Of a stretch of DNA of 64,000 nucleotides, positions 44,514-55,887 are shown in pieces. The position numbers and the translations under genes are program-made. Source of the DNA: Protea cynaroides. Taxonomy: Eukaryota > Streptophyta > Magnoliopsida > Proteales > Proteaceae. The notes under the pieces are model-generated. The model did no database searches. It was not told the DNA's origin and saw only the letters and a list, made by a program, of their open reading frames with translations. Positions within the stretch are counted from its first letter, which is position 1; every line of letters begins with the position of its first letter. Location: NCBI GenBank assembly GCA_028583415.1, contig CM053267.1, positions 25,181,064 through 25,245,063 of the forward strand. Reading direction: 5' to 3'.

Positions 44514-45614
44514 CTTTTTTTTTTGTTTTTATTTTGCTAGAAGTCCAATTTTATTTTTTATAATGAAAAGAAGGATAACAGATACAACTAAAGCCCTATT
44601 AGACAAGCAACCCACCTACAACTTTTAAGCCAGAGCATGACACCACCAGCAGAGCCACAAAGAAAGCAAAACCATCCAATACTAAAAATAAAACAGAACA
44701 TCATCCTGCACCCCTCCTACTACGGATGACCCTTGGAGAAAAGTTAACAGGTCTGATATCTTGATTACGGTTCCCTACCACTAGGCAGCAATAATTCAAG
44801 GTTTACACGAGAGTTATGACCAGCATCAACTCCATGTGAAATCCCTCTACTAGCTGATCGGCCTCGATGATGCTTTCCTACTTCTGTAAAAGCACCAGCA
44901 CCCGCCTATAGTGCTTCATCCACAGCTAAGATATCATCATAAATGACTTTAACTCACCCTGGACTACTTGCAATAATAGTACTGGAAGAAACAATCTGAG
45001 AGGGTAAAGCCTTCCTAGACATATCAATATTTTCCACCGAAATAGAGGCCTCTACCAAATGTTGATCAGATCATAAACCATCTAAGGGCACATCAGGTTG
45101 GTTCATTTCATTAGGATGAGTCTCACCCTCCTCAATTTTTTCTTCATTATTATCATCTTCGACATCTGCCCACCTTCCAAGATCTATATTTGCTGATTTG
45201 TTAGCAGAGGTAGGGACATCCATCAGGGTACTTGGCATAGAATGATTAACCGAAGGATCACTCCTAAAATGATCCTGTTTCTGGCAAGCATCAATAGAGT
45301 GTCCAAATGAACCACATTTTCCACAAGGGTTTCTTCATATTGAATCCCATTTTGAACACATTCAACTATCACTTCCGATGGTTTAGGACTTCTACTCTCC
45401 ATTGCCACTGAAAATCTAGCAAAACGCCCAAAAGCTTTATTTTGAGTGTTTCTGTCTATACGGATAAGCTTACCTAATGCCTTTTCAATTAAAAAAATAA
45501 TATCATCATCCCAAAATTCTAAACCTAACTTTGGGAGTCAGACCCATTGCTGGTAATGAGCAACTCTAACTTTATCCACATCAAAATTCGGTTCCCATCT
45601 TTGAAGTGTTAGGG
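44514..45614 (-). pseudogene. L1 (LINE) ORF1 fragment with poly(A) end
   Basis: On the - strand from the gap: WEPNFDVDKVRVAHYQQWV, then LGLEFWDDDIIFLIEKALGK and GRFARFSVAMES, the DUF4283-type domain of plant L1 ORF1. A one-base frameshift follows, then NPCGKCGSFGHSIDACQ, a CX2CX4HX4C zinc knuckle near 45280-45330, and an acidic tail. Non-coding sequence with AATAAAATTGG then ends in an A-rich tract (T-run at 44514-44536 on +). ORF2 is absent between ORF1 and the tail. The 5' part is lost in the assembly gap. ORF1 proteins bind LINE RNA. Confidence 0.75.
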
Positions 45615-46114
45615 NNNNNNNNNNNNNNNNNNNNNNNNNNNNNNNNNNNNNNNNNNNNNNNNNNNNNNNNNNNNNNNNNNNNNNNNNNNNNNNNNNNNNN
45701 NNNNNNNNNNNNNNNNNNNNNNNNNNNNNNNNNNNNNNNNNNNNNNNNNNNNNNNNNNNNNNNNNNNNNNNNNNNNNNNNNNNNNNNNNNNNNNNNNNNN
45801 NNNNNNNNNNNNNNNNNNNNNNNNNNNNNNNNNNNNNNNNNNNNNNNNNNNNNNNNNNNNNNNNNNNNNNNNNNNNNNNNNNNNNNNNNNNNNNNNNNNN
45901 NNNNNNNNNNNNNNNNNNNNNNNNNNNNNNNNNNNNNNNNNNNNNNNNNNNNNNNNNNNNNNNNNNNNNNNNNNNNNNNNNNNNNNNNNNNNNNNNNNNN
46001 NNNNNNNNNNNNNNNNNNNNNNNNNNNNNNNNNNNNNNNNNNNNNNNNNNNNNNNNNNNNNNNNNNNNNNNNNNNNNNNNNNNNNNNNNNNNNNNNNNNN
46101 NNNNNNNNNNNNNN
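45615..46114. other. Assembly gap, 500 N
   Basis: Exactly 500 N, the usual placeholder for a gap of unknown size. Frames reported across it are meaningless. Confidence 1.
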
Positions 46115-46357
46115 AATTTTCAATTCTATCCTAATCTACTAATCCACAAATTTGAGTCCCCCCCCCCAAATCATTTCACACTTCTGTTTTTCCCCCTCCA
46201 CTCATGGCTAAATAAAGGGCGTATGTTGCCTTGGTGACATGAGGACACCCCAGGTGACCACTAAATGACAATTAGGTTTTGATTGGGTGTTGTTTTGGTA
46301 TTGACTGGGTATTGACAGGGTACGACTGGGTGATGACTAGGATGTTGACTAGGTCAC
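46115..46357. other. Non-coding, start of a GGGTRTTGACT-rich stretch
   Basis: No gene. From about 46262 irregular TGACTGGGTATTGAC motifs lead into the regular minisatellite. Confidence 0.5.
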
Positions 46358-46517
46358 GATTGGGTACCAATTAGGTACAATCAGGGATTGATTGGGTACT
46401 AACTAGGTACACTCAAGGGTTGATTGGGTACTAACTAGGTACACTCAGGGGTAGACTGGGTACTAACTAGGTACACTAGGGGGCCGATTGGGTATTAACT
46501 AGGTGTTGACTGGGTCG
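46358..46517 (+). repeat. Minisatellite, 32 bp x 5
   Basis: Units starting GATTGGGTACTAACTAGGTA followed by CACTCAGGGGT, at 46358, 46390, 46422, 46454 and 46486: constant 32-bp spacing. Confidence 0.93.
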
Positions 46518-48792
46518 ACAGGAGATGACAGGGTTGATAGGGGATGATAGGGTATTGACTGGCCAGGTGTTAGCCAGGGTTGGCCACTACAGTTTCCTCT
46601 CTTTGTTTATTTTTTATTTTTTATTTTTTTATTTTTTTTTTGCTCCCTCTTGGTTTGAATTTGGACTAGAGAAAGATGGCAAAAATGGGATACTTGCAAT
46701 ACCATGTAGAAATTCAAACATAGTTTTTGTAAACTGTCATACCTGTGTTGTAGATAGTATTTTATATTGATTGTATTTGTATAACAATGGTTTCATGATT
46801 GAGTTTACATGTAATAGACTTTTATTTGAAATGAAATTACAATTGCTATTCTTTGGGGAATGAGGATAATCACACAAGCAAGAGGGAGGTTTGAAAGTTT
46901 GAACATTTGAATTCATACTCAAACCGTATCCTTAAATTTAATTTCAAATCTAATATGAGTTTTGCCAAAGTTTTTCCTAGTGCACTGATTGCCCCAACCT
47001 TCGACAATGCTGAAGCTGTACTTCCCCCCTGACTTCCTAAGGTTCTTAGAATCTCTGAAATTCATTCCTTTTCTACAAGTTACAAGCTGAAGATTAATGA
47101 ATCAAATGCCAATCTATCATGACGGTTGCTCCTCCTTGGACTTCCACACTTGCCGTTGCCCGTTCAACATTGGAGGAGATTTTGTCCTTTGTAATGTTTT
47201 CATATGTATGGACTTAGCACAAGCTTTGTTTATATATGCATGCTTGGCTTATTGGAAGGTGTTTATGTTAGACTTTGTATTGTAATTGTTGGCAAATAGA
47301 CCGATTTTGATGAGAGAGATTGTTTGTGGGCCTCACTAGTGATGTGGACAGCACCCACAGAGGCAGCTGTTGATAGAAAGAAGAAAGAGAATGAAGAGAG
47401 AGAAAGAAGAGAGAATGAAGTTTGAGGTTGTGGGTGGGACCCACGGGTAAGTGCCTAGGCCGTAAGGTAGCCAAGGCTAGCAGTAGCAATAGTCAGCCTG
47501 CAACCAAGGCCACAAGGCAGCAGCTGCCCGTAAGCGTGCAGCCTCGAAAGCCAGCAGGCCAGCAGGCCAGTAGGCCCGCAAGCCCGGGCGCACATGCCCC
47601 ATGGCACCCCTGCAGCCCGCAAACCAAGTGCTCATCAAATTGTAAGGAGAAATAGGGTGCCCTCGGGTAGTTTTACCATCTCACGGTTTTTCAAGTGAAA
47701 ATTGTGGTTATCGAGGCCATAAGAGAAATTTACAGGTGTATTTTGGGGAAATCATTAAATAAAAGAAGCCATTTCAACGGCTTATGTTGGATCTCATCAG
47801 AGAAATGTGCATCGCCCTCAAAAATGGGGGCTAACTTGTGTCGCGGCGGACACCCTTAGATACTCCCGCTTGCTTTCTTATTTGACGGAAGCACTTTTGT
47901 ATATTGTGCCGCGAAGTATAACGGTTTGTCTTTGTTTCTGTGTTGTTCACGCATGATGCGACGTCAGCCCAGATCTCAATCCAATGGATCACGTCAGCGC
48001 CGATCAAGCCTGACATGAAGAAGATCCAACGGATCATCTAATCCCTCTTTTTCCTGCAGATCCAATGGCGATTTAGCACAGATACCCTGATCCGCCAGTG
48101 GGAACTCGATATAGTGACTGACGTGTCAGCGACAATAGCATCATGGTGCTTCGGAAGTGCACCCCCCACAAGATACCATTTGTTTTGATCTCACTGGCCG
48201 AAATTGTTTTGACCATATATTGGCCATCGGATATCCAAATCGGATGGTTCAAGTTATTGCGAACTCATTTTTGAATTATCTATTTATTGAGAGTGGTCTG
48301 GAGTCGTTTTTTCAAGTAGAAAATTGGGAAGAAGAAAAATAGGAGGAAGAAGAGTGTTTTTGAGGGTTTTTGTGGTAGGTATGGGCATTGAATCACCAAC
48401 CAACTTCTTCCTTGCTCATTAATGAAGTCTTGAAGGCTTAAGAGAAGTTAGTGGAGCTCATTTTGCATACCTATGGTGATTGGGTGGTTGTGAGAAGGAG
48501 AGATGCTTATGAATAAGGGTTTGCTTGAAGAGCCCAGTTCTCTCAGCATTAATGGTTGTGGGAAGTTCCATTAAGCCTATAGAAGGGATAGAATTGTCTC
48601 TAAGCATCTAGCAATACTGGTTGTGAGATTTTTTAACTCTATTATTATTTATTGCTTTCAATTCATGTATGTTAGCTTGTGAAATTTGTTGAATACCTAG
48701 CTGACTTGGGTTTCATTATAGGGTATTGTTATTAGCCCCAAAACTACTTTTTGTATTGTGTTCAATGGGTGCTGGACACTGGTAGTTACAAC
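46518..48792. other. Intergenic region without recognised gene
   Basis: No frame I recognise. 47450-47620 is GC-rich with short CAGCAGGCCAG repeats, unlike its surroundings. 47960-48130 has several GACGTCAG / ACGTCAGC motifs. 48650-48790 is LTR-like in texture, but no partner is found. Confidence 0.45.
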
Positions 48793-49530
48793 CTAAATCC
48801 TGGTATTGTTATGCCCTCTCAGTTTTATGCTGGGAAAACATAGGGTTAACATCTTGGTTCCAAATGGTTTTTTTTTAGAGATGTTGAGAGATTCCGACTT
48901 TGTTACGTTCGCAAGATCGCTCGGGTTGTTACCGTTGACATCCTCGAATCCAAGACAGAACTCGAGGGATCTCATAGCATTAGAGTCGTTGGCCTTAGAA
49001 GCTGGAAGCACAAGATGAGGCTTGAGAGCCGGCATCAAATGGTGACAATTCATCACCGGAGGGGGCCGGCCATGATGGCAAACTAGGGTAGTGACGGAGA
49101 GCCCAGCTGAGATGAGATTTGGTTGGAGAAGGGGCCGCGAGACTGCCGGCCAGGGACGACTGTAAACATCGAATTTCATCTCCCAAAGAACAGTAACCAT
49201 GTCTGTCTGAATGTGTCTGTTCTCCTTCTTTATGTCGAGCAAAACAGCAATCATGTTTGCCATTCTCTTTGAACTGGACAAGTGAGTAGCCCAGATTCTC
49301 CTCAAGTTCCTCCAATACTTGCAAAAGGGGGTAAAACCAATTGCTCGGTGAGAAAGAAACTCATATGCAGACTCCTTGACAGGTCGATCCAAAACGGCCG
49401 AACTATTGTGAATCTCTTTAGTTGTATCTGAGAGAGTTGAAATGGTCAACCGACTGAAACCCACAGAGAGTTGACAATTCTCTTCCGGTAGGTGAGCTAG
49501 GCCAGCCACTAAGGATAGAGAGCTGATCAT
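48793..49530 (-). pseudogene. Cytochrome P450 (CYP78A-like) N-terminal fragment
   Basis: The first 100 or so residues of this 245-codon frame match the substrate-recognition N-terminal region of the plant CYP78A family: SLVAGLAH, then KEIHNSSAVLDRPVKESAYE and HRAIGFTPFCKYWRNLRRIW with ATHL after it. Residues beyond about 110 do not resemble P450 and probably follow a frameshift or junction. The membrane anchor, I-helix, ExxR and heme-binding cysteine motif are all missing, so no enzyme can result. CYP78A enzymes act in the ER in control of organ growth. It may be a truncated duplicate or a captured fragment. It lies about 360 bp downstream of the FLA gene on the same strand. Confidence 0.6.
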
Positions 49531-49890
49531 TTTTTATTTAAAGTTAAAATTTTTTTTTTCCTTCCCTTCAACTCCCCTTGCAATCAAACAAAGCCATTAT
49601 ACCTTTTATTTATGAAATTTGCATCTTCTCCCCCTTTTTGCTTCCCGTATAAGGCTTTCTTGACACAAATCGCTAGACGGAACGGACCCATGCATTAAAT
49701 TAAATGTTGCAATTAGGAAGACTGAGGAGAAAGAATGGCACAGGCTACATTGCAATTCATGTCGATTACAAGTGACAAACAAAAATCAGGTAATCAAACC
49801 AAAACTTATAAGATTGAACAAAAGCAGATATCAAATGCCAAGCTTTGAAGGCTTCAAACAATAACCATGTCTCTTTCTCTTACTCTTCAA
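49531..49890. other. FLA 3' flank
   Basis: AT-rich spacer between the FLA stop codon and the P450 fragment. It must hold the FLA 3' untranslated region and polyadenylation site; AATAAA-like signals are not clear-cut. Confidence 0.4.
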
Positions 49891-50628
49891 TCACTGTAGC
49901 AGAAATCCCATGCAAAACAATCCAATCCCAGCCACCATGCCCAGCCCCACATTCCTCCCGTTTGAACCAGAGCTTCCACCACCAGTTGATACAGAAGGAG
50001 TAGTTGATGTGTTTTTGGCTATGGCGGCAGGCGCCGGTGCTGGTGCGCTACTCTTCCCAAACAGAGACTCAGGTAACAACACCTTGTCCACCTCGTACAC
50101 ACCCAGTGGATATTTCTGCCTAAGAGGATTGTTCAGCGGCGTTGTGACGAGGCCGCTGGTGACATTTACTTGGTTGTTGCTAGATCTAGTAAAATTGAGT
50201 GTGTCAACACCATTTTTGTTTGTTCCCTCAGTTCTCACTGGGTTGCTTACAATTTCAAGGTTAGCTATGCTGTAGTATTCAGGCAATACATGGTACCACA
50301 CAAGTTCTGTTTGTTGTTGTTGTGTGAGGCTATTGATTGTACCTTGGTTGAGGTTGTTGAATGCATTGTCCGTTGGAGCAAACAATGTCAGGCCTTGATT
50401 TGAGTTGTTGAGCTGGTTGTAGATCTGGGTGTCTAATCCAGTGCTTCTCAAGATCTGTATCAAAGTGCTGTATTGACCACCATTCTCAAGGATTGCTGTG
50501 AGATTGAGAGTGCTGGAGGGAGCCGGAGCCGGACCCGGAGTTGGCTGGGCTTCTGCCTGAGGAATTACTAGGAAGAGACATGGTATTAAAGTTAGTAGAA
50601 TGGCAGCCAAAGGAGAATTGGATGCCAT
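49891..50628 (-). CDS. Fasciclin-like arabinogalactan protein, GPI-anchored
   Basis: 245 residues in a single exon. Residues 1-27 are a signal peptide ending AEA; 28-39 are a Pro/Ala glycomodule (PTPGPAPAPSS) for arabinogalactan O-glycosylation; 41-188 are one fasciclin domain with the H1 motif TLFAPTDNAF (81-90), the central YH (112-113, WYHVLPEYY) and the H2 motif VYEVDKVLLP (178-187); 193-203 are a second AP module (SSAPAPAPAA); the Ser/Gly-rich stretch 212-224 and hydrophobic tail 228-244 form a GPI-anchor signal. One fasciclin domain between two AGP regions plus a GPI signal is the layout of group A plant FLAs (FLA6/9/11/12/13-like). Such proteins sit on the outer plasma membrane and wall and affect cell-wall architecture and adhesion. 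NxT/NxS sites (for example N42, N145, N155) suggest N-glycosylation. The only plausible start is the ATG at 50628. Frame and motifs are intact. Which FLA number is not determinable here. Confidence 0.96.
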   Translation of the reverse strand: MASNSPLAAILLTLIPCLFLVIPQAEAQPTPGPAPAPSSTLNLTAILENGGQYSTLIQILRSTGLDTQIYNQLNNSNQGLTLFAPTDNAFNNLNQGTINSLTQQQQTELVWYHVLPEYYSIANLEIVSNPVRTEGTNKNGVDTLNFTRSSNNQVNVTSGLVTTPLNNPLRQKYPLGVYEVDKVLLPESLFGKSSAPAPAPAAIAKNTSTTPSVSTGGGSSGSNGRNVGLGMVAGIGLFCMGFLLQ

Positions 50629-51160
50629 GAAGATGGTAGCAATGGACTACTCTAGACTCTAGATGATTGCGGTGGTGAGTTTGAAAGAAGATGTGGGAAT
50701 GACAAATTATTATGTGGGATGAGCCTACAAGGGGTTGGGAACACGTTGTTGGAGATTTGAGCTGTCAATGGAATCGAGTTTTTATTAACAAAAACAAATT
50801 AATTATAAAAATAAATATACAAAAGGATAATTAATCTAGCTAGTGCATATCATGTAACATAATCTTCCTCAAATCTCTTCCACCATTCATTGATTTTTTT
50901 AATTAATTAATTATTTATTTATTTATTTTTGGTGTGCAATGATATTGTTGTTCTTATTGGTAGTTCATCCTTTGTTATTAGATGCCAACATTAACTCAGT
51001 CTAGATCACCCCGGATTTTTAATTATTGGGTTGACTAGTCCCATGCAACTTGTTTTATATTAATTAGGGTTTTTGGCTATGTTTTGGTTGAGCATGTTAC
51101 AATACAAACCCAAGTAGATCCTCCATCCTACAAACTGATTTTGATGGTTTATTGTGTTCC
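50629..51160 (-). promoter_or_regulatory. FLA upstream region
   Basis: Upstream of the FLA start on the - strand. A TATATTTATTTTTATAA stretch at 50803-50819 is a possible TATA region about 180 bp from the ATG; the following 130 bp are AT-rich. No other gene is seen before the SINE. Core-promoter placement is inference. Confidence 0.35.
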
Positions 51161-51164
51161 ATTA

Positions 51165-51341
51165 GTTAGAGGACTTATCTTGACTTAATGGTAAAGTTGG
51201 TTGATTGTCACCTGTGGCTGTGAGTTCGAATCAAGAAACAGCCTTTTCCTTAGGGAGGGCATAAGACTGCTGTGTACATCTGTTTCTTCTCAAACTCTGC
51301 AGTGGTGAGTGGCTTATTTACTGGGATGTGGTTATGCCCTT
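51165..51341 (+). mobile_element. Au-type SINE
   Basis: tRNA-like head with box A-like TTAATGGTAAAGTTGGT (about 51186) and box B GAGTTCGAATC (about 51222), followed by AAACAGCCTTTTCC, GGGCATAAGACTGCTGTGTAC and the end block ACTGGGATGTGGTTATGCCC TTT. This order is the hallmark of Au SINEs of flowering plants. The tail is only a short T/A run and I see no clear target duplication. It would be transcribed by RNA polymerase III. Confidence 0.75.
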
Positions 51342-51619
51342 TAGGTAGGGGTGTCAATTGGGTGGTTCAGTCCAATTTCGATTTGAGCCGATTCAATATA
51401 ATCTTCTGAGGGGTAAGTCGAAACAGGCCCAATAAGGATTTCGGGATGCATCATCACTAAATACCATCCATTAAACCCCTTCTTCGGAGACTGAAGATGC
51501 CCTTAAATCTCAGCCAAATGTCAACCCTACTAGTAGTAGCTTGTGCTTCTGCTATCTAAATACATATGGTATCTGGAAACCATAGCTGTGGCTTGTCATT
51601 CTAGAATTTATTATCCTTA
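51342..51619. other. Spacer with a partial hAT-like MITE end
   Basis: TAGGGGTGTCAATTGGG at 51354 matches the terminal repeat type of the MITE at 1962, but the other end is not found. The rest is non-coding. Confidence 0.4.
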
Positions 51620-51624
51620 CTTCT
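51620..51624. repeat. Target-site duplication CTTCT, left copy
   Basis: Identical to 55909-55913 outside the other end of the interrupted TRIM. Confidence 0.85.
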
Positions 51625-51730
51625 TGTCTAAGTTTCCAATTTAAAAGTTCGAACTAGTAAGTAGAGGGACTCTCCATATATAAGACCTTAAGATTCTAAT
51701 ATCATTAGCAATGTAGGATTATTCCCAATA

Positions 51731-51998
51731 CCTCTCAAATGTAACCCCACTGTTAGGTGATGTATATGTGATAGTATATGTGACAATACATGATACTTTT
51801 TAGGTGACTTGGTCCCTCTTTTCAGATGACATGTCTGTGCTGTCCCTATTTTGGGTACGGTCCCTCTTTTCGGGTGACATGTCTATGACTACCTCTCTTT
51901 TTGAGTGACCTTCCCTCTTTGGGTGACCATAGTTCCTCTTTGTGCTTTTGCTTTCTTTTTAGGGTTACTATGAAAGGGAATCTGGAGCTTTGATACCA
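51731..51998 (-). other. TRIM internal region
   Basis: 268 bp without coding capacity. Carries several CCCTCTTTT(C/G)GGGTGAC repeats near 51812-51930 and ends with the primer binding site complement GCTTTGATACCA at 51987-51998. Confidence 0.8.
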
Positions 51999-52072
51999 TG
52001 TCAAGTTTTCAACTCAAAAGTTCGAACTAGTAAGTGTAGGGACTCTCCATATATAAAACCCCAAGATTCCAA

Positions 52073-52511
52073 TGTAAGAATTTTTAGATAGATCCTCTTT
52101 GGGTTTTCCCATGGGATTTCCCATGAACCCTGACAAACACACTACACAGATTACTAGAATACAATGGGTATTGAAAAGAGATGATTAGAGACATACCTCT
52201 TGCTGTAGATTGATTTTCGATCGTTTTCCTTCTTTGATTTGAATGCTTGGAATGCTTGGATCAAAGTCTTCCACAGCCTGTCGGGATCCCTTGACCTTCT
52301 CTCTGCGTATGGGAACATGAGAAGAAAATAACACCGTGGCTGTGGGGACTCTAACCATTGGTATTTATAATACCACCCCTAACCCTGGACCAGTCCTACA
52401 GTGGACCAGGTTGGTCCATCTCTAATCATACTTAAATCGATTTACCCGTAACTAGACTCCCACTGAATCAACTAACCGTATAATTAATTAAGCCCATAAA
52501 AATATCTTATA
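52073..52511 (-). repeat. 3' LTR of the nested copia-type element
   Basis: 439 bp, complete. Ends in AATATCTTATA, where the expected CA-type end is altered. The partner copy retains only its first 116 bp. Confidence 0.75.
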
Positions 52512-53958
52512 ATCTCCCACTTGGGCTATATTAATTATAAATTCACCATTGATCCAATGTGGCCATGGAATCTAATTACACCAAAACCATCCTTTACTTT
52601 GATTCAGTTATCAAGCCTACCAATGTCGAACAATAGCAGAAAGTACTCCTACACATCCGGTGTACCCCCTACTGTCAGTCACATACAGAGATCTACTTAA
52701 TGACATAAATCACTTTGAGATGAATACTTGAGTCCAATGATCGAATTTCCACGATCCCGTTACCTTAAAATCCTTATAGGTCAACGCACTTTGATACTAT
52801 CCAACTTTATATAGGCAAACTGCCTCCAATTTGGACTAATATCATACTTTGGCTTACCGCCTTCTTTGGCTGAATACCGCCTTCTTTGGCTAAATGCCGC
52901 ATTCTTTGGCTAAATGCCGTCTTGCAATTTTGACATGTCTTAAATAATCAAAATACATACAAGCAATAAATGCTCACCAATAATCTTGTCCATTATACCA
53001 CACGCAGAACAATCAATTACAGATAAACCATCAATTACCAGATTTCCCACTAATCAAGCAGATTTAAACACTCCCACTGACAAAACCTTTTCAACCATTC
53101 CAATAAAACCTTTACCTTGTCTTTACATTGCCTAGAGATCAACTATGACTAGTACAACTAGTCAAACCTAAGATTGCACAGTCAAACATGAAAAACTATT
53201 CACTACATCACTTAACAAATACGATCAACATTACATGCAGTCATTTACCTTACAACATCATAAGCATAATTTCTTTCAATTTAATTGAAAAGAAAAACTT
53301 TACATTCCGATATTTCAAATAATATCATTATATTTTTAATATGGGAACAATATGTTAAGTCAAACAATAAACATAAAACAAAGTAAAATCAAGAGCAGAA
53401 AAAACATTTGAATGTAAAAGAAACTTTACAATATTCAAGCCAATAGTTTTCAAGACCCTCCTACCCTAAATACCTAGAGAGTTCTTGAATCATTATTATC
53501 TCTTTCTAGATATGCTTATCTAGCTTAACAGTATTTAGTCAAACCATCTATCTATGATCAATCTACTCATCTTTGAGTAATCTGCCTTGGAGTTACCCAA
53601 TAATAACTGGTACTAGAGAGCTAGGTTAATAAACTATCTTCTGACCCCTTCTAAAATATTATTCTTATCCTTTGGATTTTTCTTAAATAATCCATTCGCA
53701 ATATAGTAGAATACCTTAGAACTTATGTAAATACTATGAAAGATACATCTAAGTCAAACGATCCTAGACTAGTCTCCAACCTTTTCTTAATAAATTTTAT
53801 TCTTTGTCCCAGGAAGAGAAAAAAAAATAGATATCAAAACATTCTTTCGGACAATCATACTTGGATGAACACATCAGTGTATGAGTTTAAATATAATATC
53901 AAACAACTGAAGACTCATACATATATACCCTTTACTTGCATTAACCATATAAATCTTT

Positions 53959-54292
53959 CATGCAAATAAATATCATTTTCCAAGAGTTAACCAACTACAC
54001 ATTCTCCTTTGGGATAAACATGCAGTGGTCTTCTCAGTTTCTGTGCAATAACTGCGAAAGAATAATGACTCTCGAAAATTCCACCACCTTTGGGTTAATG
54101 AGACTCCCTAAAGTCAAAACCCTTTCATGCAAATAAATATCCTTTTCCAAGAGTTAACCAATTACATATTCTCCTTTGGGATAAACATGCAGTGGTTTTC
54201 TCAGTTTTTGTGCAATAACTGCGAAAGAATAATGACTCTCGAAAATTCCACCGCCTTTGGGTTAATGAAACTCCCTAAAGTCAAAATCCTTT
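53959..54292. repeat. 167-bp tandem duplication
   Basis: Units begin CATGCAAATAAATATC at 53959 and 54126 and run through CAATAACTGCGAAAGAATAA to CCTAAAGTCAAAA with about a dozen differences. Confidence 0.95.
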
Positions 54293-55447
54293 CAATTCAT
54301 GTGCATGAATGTACCTTTAACTTTGACAATGTCACCTTTGGGTTAACACTGACTTTCTTAGCTGCTTTTCACACCATAAATAACAGTGTATTAATATATC
54401 CTTTTTGTATATGTAAATACACAAATTTGGGGTTTGAGTACCACCATGTTGGAACTAAGTGTACCACTTTGGTGGATTCCACCCAATCTTCACATGAAAC
54501 CCACAAACCTTAATTTGATCAAAACTTGACAATGCTACCTTTGGGTGTACATTGCCCTTACACAAACATTTACAAATACATGAACTTTGAATTTGAAGAC
54601 ATCAAGATGAAACTAGGTGTACCACTTTGGTGGGTTTCACTCAATTCCACAATGATATCCCCAAACCCTACTTTGCAGCACATTGTGGGTCAATAAATAA
54701 AATCTCATGCACACATAACCTTCTACATGCATCTACTACAAAATAACTGATAAATTAAGCAGAAAATTGCAAACCAGATTAATTTGGGGCACCTTTTAAT
54801 TAAAAATAAATTCTCAAATCACCAAACTATATCAAACTATGTACCAAACTGTAGAGTATTATAATACGAAACCAATGCAAAAAACTGCATCAAAATCCGA
54901 CGCTCCTAGCTCTCACAATCGCCGATCAAAGTTGGCTTGAGCATTTTAAAATCCTGAACCGGCTAAAACCGGTTCATCCGGGTTCGGTTTGGTTTATCCT
55001 GGTTCGGCTATGGGCGGACCGAACCCACAAAACATAACCTTCTTTTTTTTTATAAATGTTTTGGTCCAGGCCAAAACCAAACGGTCTGGACCTCAAACCG
55101 AACCGTAAACCGGCGGTTCAACCACCGGCCCAACCAATCCACAAATCCGGGTTACCGGGTCAAAATCTCGGGCCATTGGGTCAGGTTGCTAGGTCAAAAT
55201 TTTCAGAGCAGATGGATCGGGTTATCGGGTTGACCCGATCTCACTTCTTGGTCGGGTCTGGCTCACTTGGTCTGGCTGGGTTTGCCCCCTGTCTAGACTG
55301 GGCCTGGGCTGGGCCAGCCCTGGCGCGACTAGTCTGGGCCTGGCGCGCCTGGGCTGTGTAGACTTGGCCCGAGTCAAACCAGCAAAACCCGTTAGGGTTC
55401 ACGATTTAGCGCCGAGTCGACCCGGCGATGACTCGGCGCCGTCAGAG

Positions 55448-55470
55448 TTTTTTTTTTTTTTTTTTTTTTT
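55448..55470. repeat. T homopolymer
   Basis: About 23 consecutive T residues inside the nested element. Confidence 0.9.
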
Positions 55471-55771
55471 AACTTTTCCAACCCCGGCACGTGGATCTCA
55501 CTTGCCTTTTCAGGCGGCGCGTGAGGGAGCGTCAGGTAGTTTCCGGCGACCAACTTTATGTCGCTGGCTCCGTCTCTCTGAGACCTACAATCCTGTATAA
55601 TTTATTTTGCTTTTTAGTGGTCTGAAAAAAAATTTCAAGGTCCAAACCCTAGACAGGTTCGAAGAGAATTTTGGGAGAAAAATCTCTCCCATTTTTTGAA
55701 TTCATTCAAACATAAAGTTTTAACAATGTTTTCCCATGATTGTAGATCTGTGTAGGTGGCTCTGATACCAC

Positions 55772-55887
55772 TGTAAGAATTTTTAGATAGATCCTCTTTG
55801 GGTTTTCCCATGAGATTTTCCATAAACCCTGACAAACACACTATACAAATTACTAGAATACAATGGGTATTGAAAAGAGATGATTAG
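55772..55887 (-). repeat. Truncated 5' LTR of the nested copia-type element
   Basis: Matches 52073-52188 closely, then stops at GATTAG and continues as TRIM LTR (CAATGTGGAC). Both source sequences have ATTAG at the join. Confidence 0.88.

Larger units (their letters stand above)
52073..55887 (-). mobile_element. Non-coding copia-type LTR element nested in the TRIM, one LTR truncated
   Basis: Left (3') LTR 52073-52511, right (5') LTR only 55772-55887, both starting TGTAAGAATTTTTAGATAG on +. GGCTCTGATACCA at 55758-55770 is the complement of the initiator-Met binding site, and ATCTCCCACTTGGGC at 52512-52526 the complement of a copia-style polypurine tract (GCCCAAGTGGGAGAT). The 3.2 kb between them has no gag or pol that I recognise, so it resembles a LARD or a non-autonomous derivative. 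It holds CTTTGGGT motifs, a 167-bp duplication, and near 54950-55440 many CCGGTT / GGGTC motifs. The right LTR is fused to TRIM sequence at the shared bases ATTAG. Confidence 0.8.

Noticed and set aside
45581..46142. Long frames across the N gap
   Set aside because: Artefact of unknown bases.
51165..51341. Considered as a tRNA gene because of box A and box B
   Set aside because: No cloverleaf, and the downstream body matches the Au SINE pattern. No other tRNA or rRNA gene was seen.
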